From Saccoglossus kowalevskii (lineage: Eukaryota > Hemichordata > Enteropneusta > Harrimaniidae): 22,700 nucleotides of DNA. Under the pieces are notes generated by a model. It did not search any database and had not been told where the DNA came from. It was given only the letters and a program-made list of their open reading frames with translations. Shown one piece after another: positions 16,841 through 22,700 of the stretch; within the stretch, counting starts at the first letter, position 1, and every line of letters starts with the position of its first letter. Location of the stretch: contig NW_003136845.1 in assembly GCF_000003605.2 (NCBI RefSeq), positions 99,443 through 122,142 of the forward strand, given 5' to 3'. Both the position numbers and the translations under genes were made by a program.

Positions 16841-19800
16841 TAAATTTCTTTGGTTTCACTTTTCAAATTGTCACGCTAAAGTGTCAGTGGTCGTTCATAG
16901 AGGGAGAATAGTTGTTGGTATATACTGCTATTTAGTCTTGCTTTATTTCATTTGTTGGCATATTCTGCAACTTGCCCGTTGGCCTATGCAAGCCACTTTA
17001 TTTACTTCTCATTTTTGCAACAACTCCAAAAACAGCTCAGCAGAGATTCAGCTCTGTTTTCACTTTGTGTGAACACCAAAAGGGACATTGATTTGTAAGA
17101 TTGATACATGGCGTATGACATCCTCTTTTGGTCAATAAACTATAGTTAGATTGTTTATTAAATCAAGCAGCATCATAACATTCACCAATATAAATGGACG
17201 TGTCGAATGTATTTTGCAATTAAATAAATGCAAACAAATGCCGACAATTTGGTTTGGAAGGAAATCTTTTTATTTATTTGTCAGTTTGTAAAATACAACA
17301 CAAATGTTATTATTCCACGGCAAACGGATGAATAATCAGAATTGCATATGAAATATTCTACAATGGGCAATTTCTCCTGGATTCCGTTGATTCTTAACAA
17401 AATGGGCGAAGAAGAAGTAAATAAAAAGAAATCAATGTTTAAATTAATTATGGCTTACTGGAGTACGTTTTGCGAGTTCTGATCCCCTTGTTGGTAATAA
17501 TTTGTCTGTAATTAATATTATATTCAATCAGGTGGTCATGCATCTGGCGGGAAAATATGCCAGGTCATTTTTTTTTAATTGCAGGGTGCTGATCCCGACA
17601 ATGCATGCTACACAGTGCATTTAGCACATATTTCAGTTAATTGTTAATATTTAGTAAGCACACATCCCCAATTGAGTGAAATTATCGGATAATAAATGCA
17701 TAGGCATGTGTTTACTAGTACATTTAGTACTGAATTCAAATCATTGTAAAGCAAACGCCTCTATATGATAAATTATTATGTGAAAATTGAAGATGCTTAG
17801 GCAAACTATATTAAAACAATCATACACATACTCAATCAATCGTCAAGTTTTTGATACATGAAAAACAAGTATTTTGTGAAACGAAGATAACAACAAATCG
17901 AAACAATTGTTACTATAATGATATCACGTATGCAGATATCACACGTTGCAGTATTATTTGCGATCAACCATTTCCATAAATACATGAGAATAATATTTAC
18001 TAATTCGTTCAGGCCTCTCGGTATCACCAATTTTCATAACACGTCTCAATTATCTACTGTCACATATTTCAACCATAATACTCAATATTTTTATTTTGCC
18101 CAGCATTATTTTGAAAGAATAGCGAATGCGAAGTTTGAGTTCACTTTGTTCTGACATTGCCTTACTATCAGTCCCAAAGCTTCCTAATAGTTGAATCAAG
18201 CTCTACTGGTGTTTCACCTTCAGCTTACCTGCTTATCTACAACTTGAGAGACACTTAGTTCTACAATAGGGTACTGACAGTATGTCACAGTGTAATACCT
18301 GCTTATTGCAATTGAGAGGGGCGCCCGCAGAACTCACACTGGGGTCCTTTCACTGCTAGAATGAGGTATATCAGACAATTGTTTTGGAAATGAAATACAC
18401 ATACATCACAATATCAAGCTAAAGCTTCTAGCTTTAATACCGCTCATAATACTGACAGTACGATAAGACTAACCTGTCATGTGAACGCCCAATTTCACTC
18501 TATCTTATACTCAAAATAGTTAGGTCGAGTGGAACAGCTATCGACTCAGCTTCTGCTCTCAACACTCTCAGATTCGGTGCATCACTTCTAGTTAGTGTAT
18601 TAACATTTTTGTTTATTTTGCTGGGTTGTTGTTCTGTTATTACACTGTTACAATTTTCACTCATAATGAAAATTAATTCTTTTGCTACGGACGTTTATGA
18701 TGGAGCAAGTTAAAACCTTATAAAACACGTTCTACCACAAACCAAAAATTAATAGACGAATAAGTAATATTTTTTATTAACATGAATATATAGCATTACG
18801 GGATATTATTTCGGATTATGTCAATTTTAGTGCTGTACACATGTTGAGAGTATGATTTATGATACAAAGGGTAATTACGTTACATCATAAAATATAATTG
18901 TGGTCCAATGATTTAGAATTAAGCATGTTTTATTGCAACACATATATACAGCTAAAAAATATTTCAAGCAAAAGACGATGGGAAGTGGAATGAATATAGA
19001 TAAAACAGTTCCAAATTAATAATGTTCTGGTTATTATTGCATTTAATAGTTAAACTACAGAATGTATTTTATTATCTTTCATAGATAGGTAGTTTGATAT
19101 GGAGATTGATTTTTCAATGAAAATAGAGACAATAATTTCTCAGTTTGAGGGTCAATTAATCCTAGGATATTTGAAGATAGATAAGAAAATGCTTAATTCT
19201 TTTGATTAATTTGATCAAGTCAGTCTAGAGGCCTGGGTAAAGCATACAGTCAACTTCGTGTCCAGTTTCAAAATGAGCAATCGCTTGTCACATTACATAA
19301 GTTACCTTTTTATATAGGTATATATACAAAAAAATTAGCAACCTAAATTGTTGTTCAATACCAGTTTTCATATTGTTATGGAATTATGAAACTTCTAAAT
19401 AGTAGTGAAATAGATTATTCATTATTATACGCCAATACGCACAGCTGTGCAGTAATCACCAGGAAATGCATTCAACAATGAGGCCATGATAATAAAATAA
19501 TGGCTATGAAGAACATGAATTTAGCCTTAATTAAAGCAATACGATTTGGCACTCTATTAACCGCTATCAATTATCTAAACAGTGTTAGTTTCATTTTCTC
19601 GAAGTTTGCAGACATTTTACTCTCAAGTAGCATTGTCGGTCATCTTGTTTTTGTTTTTTTTGGCCTGGCCGCTGCCAGTGGTACAAGAAGTTATCTGGTT
19701 TCTTAGTGCAGTTTTAATCAGAATATATATATATGTTTATTTCAATGTTATTATTCATATAACATCGTTACTGATAATGCTATATAAATCGGGAAATTTT

Positions 19801-20214
19801 TGTGGAGAAAAACAATAGAGTGAATATAGGTGAATATAAGGGAGATTATACTTACATCATGTGATACATTGTCTTTGTATCCCATGTGAATACCCATTTA
19901 CCCCTTAAAAAACGCCAATTTGACTTTTTATCGAAGGTGGGATTGAACTGCAAAATCTACAATGAGCAATCGGTTCAAAATGGTAAAATCTCTTGTGATG
20001 TTAAGCAAAACATTGTTCACATTATCTACCTACCTTCTATTATAGTAGTATGTATTTATATCACTCAATTTACCGTAGGTTTTATCTACAGCGGCTTAAA
20101 GGGCGGTACTCGCCACGCATGCCGAGATATATGGTCTCATATAAACAAAGATGGTGACTTTGACTGTTGCGCAGATCAAAGAGTACATACTGAGACGTTA
20201 TTTGCTTAAAATAG
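16841..20214. other. 3.4-kb gene-free stretch
   Basis: Both strands were read. No exon, RNA gene or transposon protein was recognised. Small items are a 27-base imperfect direct repeat (18226-18250 and 18296-18320, TACCTGCTTAT...TTGAGAG), a TAAAGCT/AGCTTTA hairpin near 18420-18436, a TA run near 19725, and at about 19935-19960 a minus-strand TTCAATCCCACCTTCG resembling the 3' end of tRNA-derived SINEs. The open frame at 19886-20209 has no ATG start and no recognisable domain. Confidence 0.4.
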
Positions 20215-20400
20215 GGATTTGTAGGTGAATGGAAGGTATTGAAGAAGTCGCCGGCGGTAAGTAGTGAAAGTCACGCCCAGGTCAAACTTTATACTTTGAT
20301 TTCCATTACAAAACGCAATGGATTCTAGGAAACTCAATGCTTATCAACACAAATGCCGCACAGGCGCAGCGCGACGACTGCCTACCTTAAACAATCGAAA
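20215..20400 (+). repeat. Duplicated GC-rich segment, copy B (mate 9955-10110)
   Basis: Homologous and in the same orientation as copy A, but with about 45 extra bases between the TGATTTCCATT block and the CpG-rich block (AGGCGCAGCGCGACGACTG). The NRF1 palindrome of copy A is not preserved here; only GCGCAGCGC-like parts remain. It could be a diverged duplicate promoter or a dispersed repeat. Confidence 0.55.
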
Positions 20401-22014
20401 GCCTGCCGTGCGCTGTTTTGCAGTTATGTTAGTCTGTATTTAACCGACTTACAATATGTGAGTTTGCTCTTACCTCCCACAAACCTACACATACTTGTTA
20501 AAAGTTTTAATGTTATGTATTTATTTTGGTAATGAATATACATTCATGATAACATCTCGTGAGAAACTAAACATTTCTAAATCACTCATAATTATAAATC
20601 GACTACCCGTACTGCAATAGCGCACATATTTAAAAAAAAAAAGAATGAAGTTACGATACTAGGAAGCGACATTCCCAATTGGATTCAAAATCGTAACCTC
20701 ACGTTCAAAGGCCAACAGTTTGTCATTTAATCTACGATTCCAGTGTTTAGCTTTTGTACCATATAACACAGCCATCTAAACGAGTGCGCATATTTTTAGA
20801 TGGGAAGTTGTATATGTATGAGGTGAACAGATACATTGAACAAGGAAGGCTGGGTACGGTATTGCGTAGGCCATATTAGGTCAGAACTCAGACGCAACAC
20901 ATCCGATAATTAATTTATACCAAAGGCATTATGATTTTTTACATATTAATAATGTTATAATAATACATAATTATTTGTATCTTGACAACACCATATAATC
21001 TGCTTCATTATGTCACGAAAACAATTGCACGTGTGTCACTTACCACATTCACATCAGGTGTCTCACTGCACCATTGTAAACCACGCACAGCCTTATAATG
21101 TAACTATTTCCTGTCATAATCTTACGTCAGGTACAGTTACGTCATGTCTCAGTTAAAATATTTGCAAACAAATTATTTATGGTAAACAAATAACAATGTA
21201 ATGATGGATTAAATCAATAGTACCCATGAAGACGTCACACACTCTATAGGACAATTGCATATTATTATATTACATAGCAGAAATTCCAGTTTATGAGATT
21301 GAATTTACAAGGTTGACAATCAATGTGGACAATTACAATCTGAGGTTGCCATATTAGCATTTGCCCCTGAATCATTGTTCAATAAACGCCATCTATGGCA
21401 ACGTTATTTCGGGGTCAAAGTTCCTTGATGATGAGGGTCACTGCAATATAATCTTTGTTAATCATTAACTTGCAAACAAGGTCGGCACGGATCTAGAAGC
21501 CGTACCTACACACGAATTGGTGGCGTCACAGAATACATGACCTTCAATCGGGGTCGTTGCCTCGGTATATACGAATTAATATATACAAATTACAATAAAG
21601 ATACTTAAAACATTACACATAAAGTAAAACAAATCATGTGACAATATAATGATAATAACGGTAATAAATGCTAGCTTAAAGGGGAACTAAATAGAGCCTA
21701 ATTTGGTGTTTGTATTTATCAAGTTATGTATATTGATTATAAATTTGAAAACAAAATTTACAAAAAATGATTATCTTCATAGTCATGATGATTTAAATAT
21801 GAGAAACCATAAACCTGCCAAGGACTTCCGTTTGCGCCATCTTGTCATAAAAAAACCGCCCTCATGAGGTATAAACAGGAAAGGTAACAAAGCATGATGA
21901 TCTGATTATCTGATTAAATATAAACAACTTAGGGAGCCATAGTTGGCTGTACTGGTGAATTGACTTCTAGTCTAGGTTGTTTCGACTTTTACGTTAATAT
22001 TATTTACAAGCGTA
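20401..22014. other. Gene-free stretch
   Basis: AT-rich. A DR1-like element (GGGTCAAAGTTCC, 21412-21424) and, on the minus strand, an ETS-like core next to a YY1-like site (plus-strand ACTTCCG at 21824-21830 and GCGCCATCTTG at 21834-21844) are the only regulatory-looking words. No exon was recognised. Confidence 0.4.
21431..21483 (+). repeat. Short dispersed repeat, copy B (mate 771-818)
   Basis: It matches the sequence just upstream of the DHRS11-like start (GGGTCACTGCA, CTTTGTTAAT, GCAAAC) with four extra bases (CATT). The expected exon-1 position about 55 bases further on shows no DHRS11 similarity. Confidence 0.6.
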
Positions 22015-22306
22015 TCAACATACAACATTATGGATGTGCGATTGATCGAGACAAGCATTTTTTTTGTCTAACTGTCTAATAAATGCTATTACCAGTACTG
22101 CACTGTGCGGCGTGCAAATTATTTCAAAGTCTGGATGCTGGAGTATGCAATCTTGAGTTCGTAGGATGGCGGTGGAAACATTTTCGTCCATGTATTCACG
22201 GGGCTGCACTGGCAAATCATGGGACAATTGTCACAGGAACACCCAGCAGATTGTTCAAAGACTTCCGTGTAATTTGAAATAAAACTATCATCCGAACAAT
22301 GGGGTT
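22015..22306 (-). pseudogene. Relic of a P2X7-like cysteine-rich C-terminal domain, frameshifted
   Basis: Read on the minus strand, one frame gives AGCSCDNCPM (C-x-C-x-x-C at 22241-22224). A second frame, from about 22235 to 22015, gives DCILQHPDFEIICT followed by a hydrophobic stretch SAVLVIAFIRQL. The order C-x-C-x-x-C, then C-I-x-x-H-P-x-F-x-x-x-C, then a VL-containing hydrophobic helix fits the intracellular 'ballast' domain of P2X7, which is zinc- and nucleotide-binding in vertebrates and occurs alone in many invertebrate proteins. The two parts lie in different frames, so at least one frameshift separates them. The second frame stops at TGA soon after, and the rest of the domain was not found. 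The HPDF part is the stronger evidence. It could be an old dispersed copy. Confidence 0.5.
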
Positions 22307-22628
22307 AAACACTGTAACCATCTTGCCAACAACGAAAAATTATTCAAAAAAAGTATTCGTTCACCACGCCGGGCTCTGGAAAATAATATTTCACTTATTT
22401 TTGAAAAAAAATGCGTCATTGAATTCCACGACACTTACAATGAAGAAAGAAACATATTTTATTACAATACGATTTACATACAGTCTGAATTTACGGTGAA
22501 ATAATGGGTAGGGTCTGTGGGGAAACAGTCGAAGGCATTTATCATTATCTTCGTTTTGGTATATTTTCGATCGTACGCAAACTCTCGACGCGAAGCAATT
22601 TTTCACCATGAGGTTTTTCAGCACGATT
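22307..22628. other. Gene-free stretch at the right end
   Basis: No feature is recognised. A 77-residue minus-strand open frame (22391-22624) shows no known motif and does not join the P2X7-like relic in any way I can support. Confidence 0.4.
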
Positions 22629-22663
22629 TGACCTGAAACAACTTCCTTTGACCTAACAGGTCA
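22629..22663. promoter_or_regulatory. Cluster of three nuclear-receptor half-sites
   Basis: Three perfect AGGTCA half-sites occur in 35 bases: TGACCT at 22629-22634 and 22649-22654, and AGGTCA at 22658-22663. The last two form an everted repeat with 3-base spacing; the first two are same-strand and 20 bases apart. AGGTCA is the core site of many nuclear receptors. No gene is close by, so a function is unproven. Confidence 0.3.
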
Positions 22664-22700
22664 TGTCTTTCATTAACCAGTCAAAATGATGTGTCGTAAT

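Noticed and set aside
19886-20209. 107-residue open frame
   Set aside because: It begins with GTG; the overlapping ATG is followed at once by a stop. No domain, no splice signals of note, AT-rich codon use like the surroundings.
21531-21541. 11-base match to the start of DHRS11-like exon 7 (ATACATGACCT)
   Set aside because: Similarity ends immediately after the word, no acceptor precedes it and the frame is not kept. Taken as chance.
22391-22624. 77-residue minus-strand open frame upstream of the P2X7-like relic
   Set aside because: It was considered as an earlier exon of the same relic, but no P2X7 or SAP motif is visible and no splice pair joins it convincingly.
1-22700. CRISPR arrays, bacterial operons, rRNA or complete tRNA genes
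   Set aside because: No regularly spaced repeats, no rRNA-like blocks and no sequence with both tRNA boxes and a cloverleaf were found; introns show the DNA is eukaryotic.

Overview
The window looks like nuclear DNA of an invertebrate animal. It is AT-rich and gene-poor. Its two intact genes are split by GT-AG introns and have no ribosome binding sites or operons. Both encode animal families: a DHRS11-like short-chain dehydrogenase and a Golgi carbohydrate sulfotransferase. A SAP-like exon and a P2X7-tail-like relic suggest, without proving it, a marine invertebrate and perhaps a deuterostome. No species can be named.

Layout. At the left edge is a single SAP-like first exon (155-291, +) with no recognisable continuation. 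A complete seven-exon DHRS11-like gene follows (873-5097, +; 254 residues assembled by hand, all splice phases consistent). Its fifth intron holds a long imperfect inverted repeat, and a roughly 300-base fold-back element lies just beyond its stop codon. Two decayed copies of its first exon then face each other as arms of an inverted duplication (6380-7120 on +, 8661-9263 on -), separated by about 1.5 kb. A GC-rich, CCAAT- and NRF1-like patch (9840-10110) has a diverged copy 10 kb further on (20215-20400). A three-exon carbohydrate sulfotransferase occupies 11906-14627 (+; 338 residues), with a probable 5'-truncated LINE fragment in its second intron just before the catalytic exon. Further right are an interspersed repeat with a (TCCG)n block (15841-16320), a fossil of DHRS11 exon 4 with an in-frame stop (16740-16840), about 5 kb with no recognisable gene, and a frameshifted minus-strand relic resembling the cysteine-rich C-terminal domain of P2X7-like proteins (22015-22306).

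Biology. The live genes encode a probably cytosolic NADPH-dependent carbonyl or ketosteroid reductase and a Golgi type II sulfotransferase. Nothing links them in one pathway. The main theme is a locus where a DHRS11-like gene has been duplicated repeatedly and all copies but one have decayed, with repeats filling the spaces. I found no clear evidence of a wholly new system. The best leads are the inverted pseudogene pair, the two self-complementary elements in or beside the live reductase gene, the duplicated GC-rich patch and the P2X7-like relic. All alignments were made by eye.
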